Part shown: positions 22,701 through 36,800 of the stretch, piece by piece
How positions within the stretch are numbered: position 1 is the stretch's first letter
Layout: every line of letters begins with the position of its first letter
Source: Cladorhizidae sp. MBARI D1340-BT2
Lineage: Eukaryota; Porifera; Demospongiae; Poecilosclerida; Cladorhizidae
NCBI GenBank assembly: GCA_028752905.1
Contig: JAQNBH010000002.1
Span: 35,370,075-35,434,074, forward strand
Direction: 5' to 3'
Length of the DNA stretch: 64,000 nucleotides
Translations under genes and position numbers: made by a program
The notes under the pieces: model-generated
Seen by the model: only the letters and a program-made list of their open reading frames with translations
Told to the model about the DNA's origin: nothing
The model's database searches: none

Positions 22701-25700
22701 TAGCCAAGTTTCAAGTCTTGGCCATGAACGCTTATTATATTATGAACAATCCAACTTACTGCGTTTATTCAGGCTTCTTCTTGTTCATTGCGCAGAGTTG
22801 CAATGAAATGGGAGGATAAAAAGTATCATAACTCAAGAATGGTTGACAATAAAATGTTGAAACTTGAAATGCAGCTAATTTAATAGTGAAGGTATAGATT
22901 AACGAAAGAAGAAAAAAAAGAAGGAAAACCCCCCACACAATGGTCTCCTCCCCCCTACATTGTACACCAAGGGGGGAGTAGACCATTTTGTGGGATTTAA
23001 AAAAAACGTGTCATAACTATTGAATGCTTAATCTATTTCCAAAGATTATGGTCTCAAAATGTAGCTCATTCTAGGTGCTTTCCAATGACATTAGAATAAT
23101 GGTGTTGCAATAAACTAGGACTGAAACATGGGGCAACCAAAAAGGTCCTTTAAAATGTTTAGATGTACTCCTGTACCCAAACCACAGGTCTTCAACACTT
23201 GCTATTTATGGTGATATTAGAGTGATCACAGATACCTCTTTTGAATTGATGGTTTTTTAAAATTTTTTTTATTCACCCCAACATCCCCAATTTCATTTCC
23301 TCCCCCGGTCATATGCTGTCAGACTGAATATCTCATCAGAAAATGACTGGATTGATAATTTGTCAATTGAAAAGAAGGAGTAATGCAAGAGCTTTCATAA
23401 TCTATAAAAATTATTTACTACAGACAAAAATTGAATGAGTTACACGGTATCATGTGATGTCACTACATGAAATTACATTTCATAATAAATCAGTTTGAAA
23501 AGTGCATGATAGTAGCTTTAGAATCGCAATAGAAATCACACAGAGGTTCGATCAAAGTTGGGAACTGAGAAAGAACGTGGCATGCGCAGGAGCAGACGTT
23601 TGTACCCCACTTTGCACAGATAGTGCGGAAATGACTGAGCGATATTTTAGCCAAGTTTCAAGTCTTGGCCATGAACGCTTATTATATTATGAACAATCCA
23701 ACTTACTGCGTTTATTCAGGCTTCTTCTTGTTCATTGCGCAGAGTTGCAATGAAATGGGAGGATAAAAAGTATCATAACTCAAGAATGGTTGACAATAAA
23801 TGTTGAAACTTGAAATGCAGCTAATTTAATAGTGAAGGTATAGATTGACGAAAGAAGGAAAAAAAGAAGGAAAAAACCCCACACAATGGTCTACTCCCCC
23901 GTTGTACACCAAGGGGGGAGTAGACCATTTTGTGGGTTTTTTAAAAAACGTGTCATAACTATTGAATGCTTAATCCATTTCCAAAGATTATGGTCTCAAA
24001 ATGTAGCTCATTCTAGGTGCTTTCCAATGACATTAGAATAATGGTGTTGCAATAAACTAGGACTGAAACATGGGGAAACCACAAAGGTCCTTTAAAATGT
24101 TTAGATGCACTCCTGTACCCAAACCACAGGTCTTCAACACTTGCTATTTATGGTGATATTAGAGTGATCACAGATACCTCTATTAAATTGATAGTTAAAA
24201 AAAAAAATTTAATTCACCCCAACATCCCCAATTTCATTTCCTCCCCCGGTCATATGCTGTCAGACTGAATATCTCATCAGAAAATGACTGGATTGATAAT
24301 TTGTCAATTGAAAAGAAGGAGTAATGCAAGAGCTTTCATAATATATAAAAATTATTTACTACAGACAAAAATTGAATGAGTTACACGGTATCATGTGATG
24401 TCACTACATGAAATTACATTTCATAATAAATCAGTTTGAAAAGTGCATGATAGTAGCTTTAGAATCGCAATAGAAATCACACAGAGGTTCGATCAAAGTT
24501 GGGAACTGAGAAAGAACGTGGCATACGCAGGAGCAGACATTTGTACCCCACTTTGCACAGATAGCGCGGAAATGACTGAGCGATATTTTAGCCAAGTTTC
24601 AAGTCTTGGCCATGAACGCTTATTATATTATGAACAATCCAACTTACTGCGTTTATTCAGGCTTCTTCTTGTTCATTGCGCAGAGTTGCAATGAAATGGG
24701 AGGATAAAAAGTATCATAACTCAAGAATGGTTGACAATAAAATGTTGAAACTTGAAATGCAGCTAATTTAATAGTGAAGGTATAGATTAACGAAAGAAGA
24801 AAAAAAAGAAGGAAAAACCCCCACACAATGGTCTCCTCCCCCCTACATTGTACACCAAGGGGGGAGTAGACCATTTTGTGGGATTTAAAAAAAACGTGTC
24901 ATAACTATTGAATGCTTAATCTATTTCCAAAGATTATGGTCTCAAAATGTAGCTCATTCTAGGTGCTTTCCAATGACATTAGAATAATGGTGTTGCAATA
25001 AACTAGGACTGAAACATGGGGCAACCACAAAGGTCCTTTAAAATGTTTAGATGTACTCCTGTACCCAAACCACAGGTCTTCAACACTTGCTATTTATGGT
25101 GATATTAGAGTGATCACAGATACCTCTTTTGAATTGATGGTTTTTTAAAAAAAAATTTATTCACCCCAACATCCCCAATTTCATTTCCTCCCCCGGTCAT
25201 ATGCTGTCAGACTGAATATCTCATCAGAAAATGACTGGATTGATAATTTGTCAATTGAAAAGAAGGAGTAATGCAAGAGCTTTCATAATCTATAAAAATT
25301 ATTTACTACAGACAAAAATTGAATGAGTTACACGGTATCATGTGATGTCACTACATGAAATTACATTTCATAATAAATCAGTTTGAAAAGTGCATGATAG
25401 TAGCTTTAGAATCGCAATAGAAATCACACAGAGGTTCGATCAAAGTTGGGAACTGAGAAAGAACGTGGCATGCGCAGGAGCAGACGTTTGTACCCCACTT
25501 TGCACAGATAGTGCGGAAATGACTGAGCGATATTTTAGCCAAGTTTCAAGTCTTGGCCATGAACGCTTATTATATTATGAACAATCCAACTTACTGCGTT
25601 TATTCAGGCTTCTTCTTGTTCATTGCGCAGAGTTGCAATGAAATGGGAGGATAAAAAGTATCATAACTCAAGAATGGTTGACAATAAATGTTGAAACTTG

Positions 25701-27277
25701 AAATGCAGCTAATTTAATAGTGAAGGTATAGATTGACGAAAGAAGGAAAAAAAGAAGGAAAAAACCCCACACAATGGTCTACTCCCCCGTTGTACACCAA
25801 GGGGGGAGTAGACCATTTTGTGGGTTTTTTAAAAAACGTGTCATAACTATTGAATGCTTAATCCATTTCCAAAGATTATGGTCTCAAAATGTAGCTCATT
25901 CTAGGTGCTTTCCAATGACATTAGAATAATGGTGTTGCAATAAACTAGGACTGAAACATGGGGAAACCACAAAGGTCCTTTAAAATGTTTAGATGCACTC
26001 CTGTACCCAAACCACAGGTCTTCAACACTTGCTATTTATGGTGATATTAGAGTGATCACAGATACCTCTATTAAATTGATAGTAAAAAAAAAAAATTTAA
26101 TTCACCCCAACATCCCCAATTTCATTTCCTCCCCCGGTCATATGCTGTCAGACTGAATATCTCATCAGAAAATGACTGGATTGATAATTTGTCAATTGAA
26201 AAGAAGGAGTAATGCAAGAGCTTTCATAATATATAAAAATTATTTACTACAGACAAAAATTGAATGAGTTACACGGTATCATGTGATGTCACTACATGAA
26301 ATTACATTTCATAATAAATCAGTTTGAAAAGTGCATGATAGTAGCTTTAGAATCGCAATAGAAATCACACAGAGGTTCGATCAAAGTTGGGAACTGAGAA
26401 AGAACGTGGCATACGCAGGAGCAGACGTTTGTACCCCACTTTGCACAGATAGCGCGGAAATGACTGAGCGATATTTTAGCCAAGTTTCAAGTCTTGGCCA
26501 TGAACGCTTATTATATTATGAACAATCCAACTTACTGCGTTTATTCAGGCTTCTTCTTGTTCATTGCGCAGAGTTGCAATGAAATGGGAGGATAAAAAGT
26601 ATCATAACTCAAGAATGGTTGACAATAAAATGTTGAAACTTGAAATGCAGCTAATTTAATAGTGAAGGTATAGATTAACGAAAGAAGAAAAAAAAGAAGG
26701 AAAAACCCCCACACAATGGTCTCCTCCCCCCTACATTGTACACCAAGGGGGGAGTAGACCATTTTGTGGGATTTAAAAAAAACGTGTCATAACTATTGAA
26801 TGCTTAATCTATTTCCAAAGATTATGGTCTCAAAATGTAGCTCATTCTAGGTGCTTTCCAATGACATTAGAATAATGGTGTTGCAATAAACTAGGACTGA
26901 AACATGGGGCAACCACAAAGGTCCTTTAAAATGTTTAGATGTACTCCTGTACCCAAACCACAGGTCTTCAACACTTGCTATTTATGGTGATATTAGAGTG
27001 ATCACAGATACCTCTTTTGAATTGATGGTTTTTTTAAATTTTTTTTATTCACCCCAACATCCCCAATTTCATTTCCTCCCCCGGTCATATGCTGTCAGAC
27101 TGAATATCTCATCAGAAAATGACTGGATTGATAATTTGTCAATTGAAAAGAAGGAGTAATGCAAGAGCTTTCATAATCTATAAAAATTATTTACTACAGA
27201 CAAAAATTGAATGAGTTACACGGTATCATGTGATGTCACTACATGAAATTACATTTCATAATAAATCAGTTTGAAAA
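19727..27277 (+). repeat. Dimeric higher-order repeat, 4 copies, 1888 bp
   Basis: Units alternate between type a (19727, 21614, 23502, 25390; 940-941 bp) and type b (20667, 22555, 24443, 26331; 947 bp). Same-type starts are 1887-1888 bp apart. Type a has one A fewer after the first AATAAA, AGTGCGG in place of AGCGCGG, a C-to-G change at the hairpin-arm tip and an A-run of 11 or more in the A/T tract. Type b has GCATACGC in place of GCATGCGC, TTAACGAAAG, CTCCTCC in the left hairpin arm and GGGATTT in the right foot. Within type b, GACATTT is found only in 22555 and 24443, and the GGGCAACC, GTACTCC, ATGGTTTT and CTATAAAA markers only in 22555, 24443 and 26331, so the amplification was stepwise. 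Confidence 0.92.
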
Positions 27278-30200
27278 GTGCATGATAGTAGCTTTAGAAT
27301 CGCAATAGAAATCACACAGAGGTTCGATCAAAGTTGGGAACTGAGAAAGAACGTGGCATGCGCAGGAGCAGACGTTTGTACCCCACTTTGCACAGATAGC
27401 GCGGAAATGACTGAGCGATATTTTAGCCAAGTTTCAAGTCTTGGCCATGAACGCTTATTATATTATGAACAATCCAACTTACTGCGTTTATTCAGGCTTC
27501 TTCTTGTTCATTGCGCAGAGTTGCAATGAAATGGGAGGATAAAAAGTATCATAACTCAAGAATGGTTGACAATAAAATGTTGAAACTTGAAATGCAGCTA
27601 ATTTAATAGTGAAGGTATAGATTGACGAAAGAAGGAAAAAAAGAAGGAAAAAACCCCACACAATGGTCTACTCCCCCCTTGTACACCAAGGGGGGAGTAG
27701 ACCATTTTGTGGGTTTTTTAAAAAACGTGTCATAACTATTGAATGCTTAATCCATTTCCAAAGATTATGGTCTCAAAATGTAGCTCATTCTAGGTGCTTT
27801 CCAATGACATTAGAATAATGGTGTTGCAATAAACTAGGACTGAAACATGGGGAAACCACAAAGGTCCTTTAAAATGTTTAGATGCACTCCTGTACCCAAA
27901 CCACAGGTCTTGAACACTTGCTATTTATGGTGATATTAGAGTGATCACAGATACCTCTTTTGAATTGATAGTTTTTTAAAAAAATTTTTATTCACCCCAA
28001 CATCCCCAATTTCATTTCCTCCCCCGGTCATATGCTGTCAGACTAAATATCTCATCAGAAAATGACTGGATTGATAATTTGTCAATTGAAAAGAAGGAGT
28101 AATGCAAGAGCTTTCATAATATATAAAAATTATTTACTACAGACAAAAATTGAATGAGTTACACGGTATCATGTGATGTCACTACATGAAATTACATTTC
28201 ATAATAAATCAGTTTGAAAAGTGCATGATAGTAGCTTTAGAATCGCAATAGAAATCACACAGAGGTTCGATCAAAGTTGGGAACTGAGAAAGAACGTGGC
28301 ATGCGCAGGAGCAGACGTTTGTACCCCACTTTGCACAGATAGCGCGGAAATGACTGAGCGATATTTTAGCCAAGTTTCAAGTCTTGGCCATGAACGCTTA
28401 TTATATTATGAACAATCCAACTTACTGCGTTTATTCAGGCTTCTTCTTGTTCATTGCGCAGAGTTGCAATGAAATGGGAGGATAAAAAGTATCATAACTC
28501 AAGAATGGTTGACAATAAAATGTTGAAACTTGAAATGCAGCTAATTTAATAGTGAAGGTATAGATTGACGAAAGAAGTGAAAAAGAAGGAAAAAACCCCA
28601 CACAATGGTCTACTCCCCCCTACATTGTACACCAAGGGGGGAGTAGACCATTTTGTGGGTTTTTTAAAAAACGTGTCATAACTATTGAATGCTTAATCTA
28701 TTTCCAAAGATTATAGTCTCAAAATGTAGCTCATTCTAGGTGCTTTCCAATGACATTAGAATAATGGTGTTGCAATAAACTAGGACTGAAACATGGGGAA
28801 ACCACAAAGGTCCTTTAAAATGTTTAGATGCACTCCTGTACCCAAACCACAGGTCTTCAACACTTGCTATTTATGGTGATATTAGAGTGATCACAGATAC
28901 CTCTTTTGAATTGATAGTTTTTTAAAAAATTTTTTATTCACCCCAACATCCCCAATTTCATTTCCTCCCCCGGTCATATGCTGTCAGACTGAATATCTCA
29001 TCAGAAAATGACTGGATTGATAATTTGTCAATTGAAAAGAAGGAGTAATGCAAGAGCTTTCATAATATATAAAAATTATTTACTACAGACAAAAATTGAA
29101 TGAGTTACACGGTATCATGTGATGTCACTACATGAAATTACATTTCATAATAAATCAGTTTGAAAAGTGCATGATAGTAGCTTTAGAATCGCAATAGAAA
29201 TCACACAGAGGTTCGTTCAAAGTTGGGAACTGAGAAAGAACGTGGCATGCGCAGGAGCAGACGTTTGTACCCCACTTTGCACAGATAGCGCGGAAATGAC
29301 TGAGCGATATTTTAGCCAAGTTTCAAGTCTTGGCCATGAACGCTTATTATATTATGAACAATCCAACTTACTGCGTTTATTCAGGCTTCTTCTTGTTCAT
29401 TGCGCAGAGTTGCAATGAAATGGGAGGATAAAAAGTATCATAACTCAAGAATGGTTGACAATAAAATGTTGAAACTTGAAATGCAGCTAATTTAATAGTG
29501 AAGGTATAGATTGACGAAAGAAGGAAAAAAAGAAGGAAAAAACCCCACACAATGGTCTACTCCCCCCTACACCAAGGGGGGGAGTAGACCATTTTGTGGG
29601 TTTTTTTAAAAACGTGTCATAACTATTGAATGCTTAATCCATTTCCAAAGATTATGGTCTCAAAATGTAGCTCATTCTAGGTGCTTTCCAATGACATTAG
29701 AATAATGGTGTTGCAATAAACTAGGACTGAAACATGGGGCAACCACAAAGGTCCTTTAAAATGTTTAGATGTACTCCTGTACCCAAACCACAGGTCTTCA
29801 ACACTTGCTATTTATGGTGGTATTAGAGTGATCACAGATACCTCTTTTGAATTGATGGTTTTTTTAAATTTTTTTTATTCACCCCAACATCCCCAATTTC
29901 ATTTCCTCCCCCGGTCATATGCTGTCAGACTGAATATCTCATCAGAAAATGACTGGATTGATAATTTGTCAATTGAAAAGAAGGAGTAATGCAAGAGCTT
30001 TCATAATCTATAAAAATTATTTACTACAGACAAAAATTGAATGAGTTACACGGTATCATGTGATGTCACTACATGAAATTACATTTCATAATAAATCAGT
30101 TTGAAAAGTGCATGATAGTAGCTTTAGAATCGCAATAGAAATCACACAGAGGTTCGATCAAAGTTGGGAACTGAGAAAGAACGTGGCATGCGCAGGAGCA

Positions 30201-33200
30201 GACGTTTGTACCCCACTTTACACAGATAGCGCGGAAATGACTGAGCGATATTTTAGCCAAGTTTCAAGTCTTGGCCATGAACGCTTATTATATTATGAAC
30301 AATCCAACTTACTGCGTTTATTCAGGCTTCTTCTTGTTCATTGCGCAGAGTTGCAATGAAATGGGAGGATAAAAAGTATCATAACTCAAGAATGGTTGAC
30401 AATAAAATGTTGAAACTTGAAATGCAGCTAATTTAATAGTGAAGGTATAGATTGACGAAAGAAGGAAAAAAAGAAGGAAAAAACCCCACACAATGGTCTA
30501 CTCCCCCCTTGTACACCAAGGGGGGAGTAGACCATTTTGTGGGTTTTAAAAAAAACGTGTCATGACTATTGAATGCTTAATCTATTTCCAAAGATTATAG
30601 TCTCAAAATGTAGCTCATTCTAGGTGCTTTCCAATGACATTAGAATAATGGTGTTGCAATAAACTAGGACTGAAACATGGGGAAACCACAAAGGTCCTTT
30701 AAAATGTTTAGATGCACTCCTGTACCCAAACCACAGGTCTTCAACACTTGCTATTTATGGTGATATTAGAGTGATCACAGATACCTCTTTTGAATTGATA
30801 GTTTTTTAAAATTTTTTTTATTCACCCCAACATCCCCAATTTCATTTCCTCCCCCGGTCATATGCTGTCAGACTGAATATCTCATCAGAAAATGACTGGA
30901 TTGATAATTTGTCAATTGAAAAGAAGGAGTAATGCAAGAGCTTTCATAATATATAAAAATTATTTACTACAGACAAAAATTGAATGAGTTACACGGTATC
31001 ATGTGATGTCACTACATGAAATTACATTTCATAATAAATCAGTTTGAAAAGTGCATGATAGTAGCTTTAGAATCGCAATAGAAATCACACAGAGGTTCGT
31101 TCAAAGTTGGGAACTGAGAAAGAACGTGGCATGCGCAGGAGCAGACGTTTGTACCCCACTTTGCACAGATAGCGCGGAAATGACTGAGCGATATTTTAGC
31201 CAAGTTTCAAGTCTTGGCCATGAACGCTTATTATATTATGAACAATCCAACTTACTGCGTTTATTCAGGCTTCTTCTTGTTCATTGCGCAGAGTTGCAAT
31301 GAAATGGGAGGATAAAAAGTATCATAACTCAAGAATGGTTGACAATAAAATGTTGAAACTTGAAATGCAGCTAATTTAATAGTGAAGGTATAGATTGACG
31401 AAAGAAGAAAAAAAAGAAGGAAAAAACCCCACACATTGGTCTACTCCCACCTACATTGTACACCAAGGGGGGAGTAGACCATTTTGTGGGTTTTTTAAAA
31501 AAACGTGTCATAACTATTGAATGCTTAATCCATTTCCAAAGATTATGGTCTCAAAATGTAGCTCATTCTAGGTGCTTTCCAATGACATTAGAATAATGGT
31601 GTTGCAATAAACTAGGACTGAAACATGGGGAAACCACAAAGGTCCTTTAAAATGTTTAGATGCACTCCTGTACCCAAACCACAGGTCTTCAACACTTGCT
31701 ATTTATGGTGATATTAGAGTGATCACAGATACCTCTTTTGAATTGATAATTTTTTAAATTTTTTTTTATTCACCCCAACATCCCCAATTTCATTTCCTCC
31801 CCCGGTCATATGCTGTCAGACTGAATATCTCATCAGAAAATGACTGGATTGATAATTTGTCAATTGAAAAGAAGGAGTAATGCAAGAGCTTTCATAATAT
31901 ATAAAAATTATTTACTACAGACAAAAATTGAATGAGTTACACGGTATCATGTGATGTCACTACATGAAATTACATTTCATAATAAATCAGTTTGAAAAGT
32001 GCATGATAGTAGCTTTAGAATCGCAATAGAAATCACACAGAGGTTCGATCAAAGTTGGGAACTGAGAAAGAACGTGGCATGCGCAGGAGCAGACGTTTGT
32101 ACCCCACTTTGCACAGATAGCGCGGAAATGACTGAGCGATATTTTAGCCAAGTTTCAAGTCTTGGCCATGAACGCTTATTATATTATGAACAATCCAACT
32201 TACTGCGTTTATTCAGGCTTCTTCTTGTTCATTGCGCAGAGTTGCAATGAAATGGGAGGATAAAAAGTATCATAACTCAAGAATGGTTGACAATAAAATG
32301 TTGAAACTTGAAATGCAGCTAAATTAATAGTGAAGGTATAGATTGACGAAAGAAGGGAAAAAAGAAGGAAAAAACCCCACACAATGGTCTACTCCCCCCT
32401 ACATTGTACACCAAGGGGGGAGTAGACCATTTTGTGGGTTTTTTAAAAAACGTGTCATAACTATTGAATGCTTAATCTATTTCCAAAGATTATGGTCTCA
32501 AAATGTAGCTCATTCTAGGTGCTTTCCAATGACATTAGAATAATGGTGTTGCAATAAACTAGGACTGAAACATGGGGAAACCACAAAGGTCCTTTAAAAT
32601 GTTTAGATGCACTCCTGTACCCAAACCACAGGTCTTCAACACTTGCTATTTATGGTGATATTAGAGTGATCACAGATACCTCTTTTGAATTGATAGTTTT
32701 TTTAAATTTTTTTTCTTCACCCCAACATCCCCAATTTCATTTCCTCCCCCGGTCATATGCTGTCAGACTGAATATCTCATCAGAAAATGACTGGATTGAT
32801 AATTTGTCAATTGAAAAGAAGGAGTAATGCAAGAGCTTTCATAATATATAAACATTATTTACTACAGACAAAAATTGAATGAGTTACACGGTATCATGTG
32901 ATGTCACTACATGAAATTACATTTCATAATAAATCGGTTTGAAAAGTGCATGATAGTAGCTTTAGAATCGCAATAGAAATCACACAGAGGTTCGATCAAA
33001 GTTGGGAACTGAGAAAGAACGTGGCATGCGCAGGAGCAGACGTTTGTACCCTACTTTGCACAGATAGCGCGGAAATGACTGAGCGATATTTTAGCCAAGT
33101 TTCAAGTCTTGGCCATGAACGCTTATTATATTATGAACAATCCAACTTACTGCGTTTATTCAGGCTTCTTCTTGTTCATTGCGCAGAGTTGCAATGAAAT

Positions 33201-33893
33201 GGGAGGATAAAAAGTATCATAACTCAAGAATGGTTGACAATGAAATGTTGAAACTTGAAATGCAGCTAATTTAATAGTGAAGGTATAGATTGACGAAAGA
33301 AGGTGAAAAAGAAGGAAAAAACCCCACACATTGGTCTACTCCCCCCTACATTGTACACCAAGGGGGGAGTAGACCATTTTGTGGGTTTTTTAAAAAAACG
33401 TGTCATAACTATTGAATGCTTAATCCATTTCCAAAGATTATGGTCTCAAAATGTAGCTCATTCTAGGTGCTTTCCAATGACATTAGAATAATGGTGTTGC
33501 AATAAACTAGGACTGAAACATGGGGAAACCACAAAGGTCCTTTAAAATGTTTAGATGCACTCCTGTACCCAAACCACAGGTCTTCAACACTTGCTATTTA
33601 TGGTGATATTAGAGTGATCACAGATACCTCTTTTGAATTGATAATTGTTTTATTTTTTATTTATTCACCCCAACATCCCCAATTTCATTTCCTCCCCCGG
33701 TCATATGCTGTCAGACTGAATATCTCATCAGAAAATGACTGGATTGATAATTTGTCAATTGAAAAGAAGGAGTAATGCAAGAGCTTTCATAATATATAAA
33801 AATTATTTACTACAGACAAAAATTGAATGAGTTACACGGTATCATGTGATGTCACTACATGAAATTACATTTCATAATAAATCAGTTTGAAAA
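27278..33893 (+). repeat. Monomers 29-35, mixed and partly chimeric
   Basis: Units start at 27278, 28221, 29167, 30108, 31051, 31999 and 32946 (943, 946, 941, 943, 948, 947, 948 bp). Units 29167 and 31051 share TTCGTTCAA in place of TTCGATCAA. Units 28221 and 30108 share TTATAGTCTC. This suggests a weak dimer of about 1885 bp. The rear of 29167 matches type b units at 22555-26331. Unit 32946 has a rewritten A/T tract with interspersed G and A but still 19 bp. All loop classes except 12 and 13 nt occur here. Confidence 0.8.
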
Positions 33894-36800
33894 GTGCATG
33901 ATAGTAGCTTTAGAATCGCAATAGAAATCACACAGAGGTTCGATCAAAGTTGGGAACTGAGAAAGAACGTGGCATGCGCAGGAGCAGACGTTTGTACCCC
34001 ACTTTGCACAGATAGCGCGGAAATGACTGAGCGATATTTTAGCCAAGTTTCAAGTCTTGGCCATGAACGCTTATTATATTATGAACAATCCAACTTACTG
34101 CGTTTATTCAGGCTTCTTCTTGTTCATTGCGCAGAGTTGCAATGAAATGGGAGGATAAAAAGTATCATAACTCAAGAATGGTTGACAATAAAATGTTGAA
34201 ACTTGAAATGCAGCTAAATTAATAGTGAAGGTATAGATTGACGAAAGAAGGGGAAAAAGAAGGAAAAAACCCCACACAATGGTCTACTCCCCCCTACATT
34301 GTACACCAAGGGGGGAGTAGACCATTTTGTGGGTTTTTTAAAAAACGTGTCATAACTATTGAATGCTTAATCCATTTCCAAAGATTATGGTCTCAAAATG
34401 TAGCTCATTCTAGGTGCTTTCCAATGACATTAGAATAATGGTGTTGCAATAAACTAGGACTGAAACATGGGGAAACCACAAAGGTCCTTTAAAATGTTTA
34501 GATGCACTCCTGTACCCAAACCAAAGGTCTTCAACACTTGCTATTTATGGTAATATTAGAGTGATCACAGATACCTCTTTTGAATTGATAGTTAAAAAAA
34601 AAAATTTTAATTCACCCCAACATCCCCAATTTCATTTCCTCCCCCGGTCATATGCTGTCAGACTGAATATCTCATCAGAAAATGACTGGATTGATAATTT
34701 GTCAATTGAAAAGAAGGAGTAATGCAAGAGCTTTCATAATATATAAAAATTATTTACTACAGACAAAAATTGAATGAGTTACATGGTATCATGTGATGTC
34801 ACTACATGAAATTACATTTCATAATAAATCAGTTTGAAAAGTGCATGATAGTAGCTTTAGAATCGCAATAGAAATCACACAGAGGTTCGATCAAAGTTGG
34901 GAACTGAGAAAGAACGTGGCATGCGCAGGAGCAGACGTTTGTACCCCACTTTGCACAGATAGCGCGGAAATGACTGAGCGATATTTTAGCCAAGTTTCAA
35001 GTCTTGGCCATGAACGCTTATTATATTATGAACAATCCAACTTACTGCGTTTATTCAGGCTTCTTCTTGTTCATTGCGCAGAGTTGCAATGAAATGGGAG
35101 GATAAAAAGTATCATAACTCAAGAATGGTTGACAATGAAATGTTGAAACTTGAAATGCAGCTAATTTAATAGTGAAGGTATAGATTGACGAAAGAAGAAA
35201 AAAAAGAAGGAAAAAACCCCACACAATGGTCTACTCCCCCCTACATTGTACACCAAGGGGGGAGTAGACCATTTTGTGGGTTTTTTAAAAAACGTGTCAT
35301 AACTATTGAATGCTTAATCCATTTCCAAAGATTATGGTCTCAAAATGTAGCTCATTCTAGGTGCTTTCCAATGACATTAGAATAATGGTGTTGCAATAAA
35401 CTAGGACTGAAACATGGGGAAACCACAAAGGTCCTTTAAAATGTTTAGATGCACTCCTGTACCCAAACCACAGGTCTTCAACACTTGCTATTTATGGTGA
35501 TATTAGAGTGATCACAGATACCTCTTTTGAATTGATAGTTTTTTAAAAAAAATTTTCTTCACCCCAACATCCCCAATTTCATTTCCTCCCCCGGTCATAT
35601 GCTGTCAGACTGAATATCTCATCAGAAAATGACTGGATTGATAATTTGTCAATTGAAAAGAAGGAGTAATGCAAGAGCTTTCATAATATATAAAAATTAT
35701 TTACTACAGACAAAAATTGAATGAGTTACACGGTATCATGTGATGTCACTACATGAAATTACATTTCATAATAAATCAGTTTGAAAAGTGCATGATAGTA
35801 GCTTTAGAATCGCAATAGAAATCACACAGAGGTTCGATCAAAGTTGGGAACTGAGAAAGAACGTGGCATGCGCAGGAGCAGACATTTGTACCCCACTTTG
35901 CACAGATAGCGCGGAAATGACTGAGCGATATTTTAGCCAAGTTTCAAGTCTTGGCCATGAACGCTTATTATATTATGAACAATCCAACTTACTGCGTTTA
36001 TTCAGGCTTCTTCTTGTTCATTGCGCAGAGTTGCAATGAAATGGGAGGATAAAAAGTATCATAACTCAAGAATGGTTGACAATGAAATGTTGAAACTTGA
36101 AATGCAGCTAATTTAATAGTGAAGGTATAGATTGACGAAAGAAGAAAAAAAAGAAGGAAAAAACCCCACACAATGGTCTACTCCCCCCTACATTGTACAC
36201 CAAGGGGGGAGTAGACCATTTTGTGGGTTTTTAAAAAAACGTGTCATAACTATTGAATGCTTAATCCATTTCCAAAGATTATGGTCTCAAAATGTAGCTC
36301 ATTCTAGGTGCTTTCCAATGACATTAGAATAATGCTGTTGCAATAAACTAGGACTGAAACATGGGGAAACCACAAAGGTCCTTTAAAATGTTTAGATGCA
36401 CTCCTGTACCCAAACCACAGGTCTTCAACAGTTGCTATTTATGGTGATATTAGAGTGATCACAGATACCTCTTTTGAATTGATAGTTAAAAAAAAAATTT
36501 TTTCTTCACCCCAACATCCCCAATTTCATTTCCTCCCCCGGTCATATGCTGTCAGACTGAATATCTCATCAGAAAATGACTGGATTGATAATTTGTCAAT
36601 TGAAAAGAAGGAGTAATGCAAGAGCTTTCATAATATATAAAAATTATTTACTACAGACAAAAATTGAATGAGTTACACGGTATCATGTGATGTCACTACA
36701 TGAAATTACATTTCATAATAAATCAGTTTGAAAAGTGCATGATAGTAGCTTTAGAATCGCAATAGAAATCACACAGAGGTTCGATCAAAGTTGGGAACTG

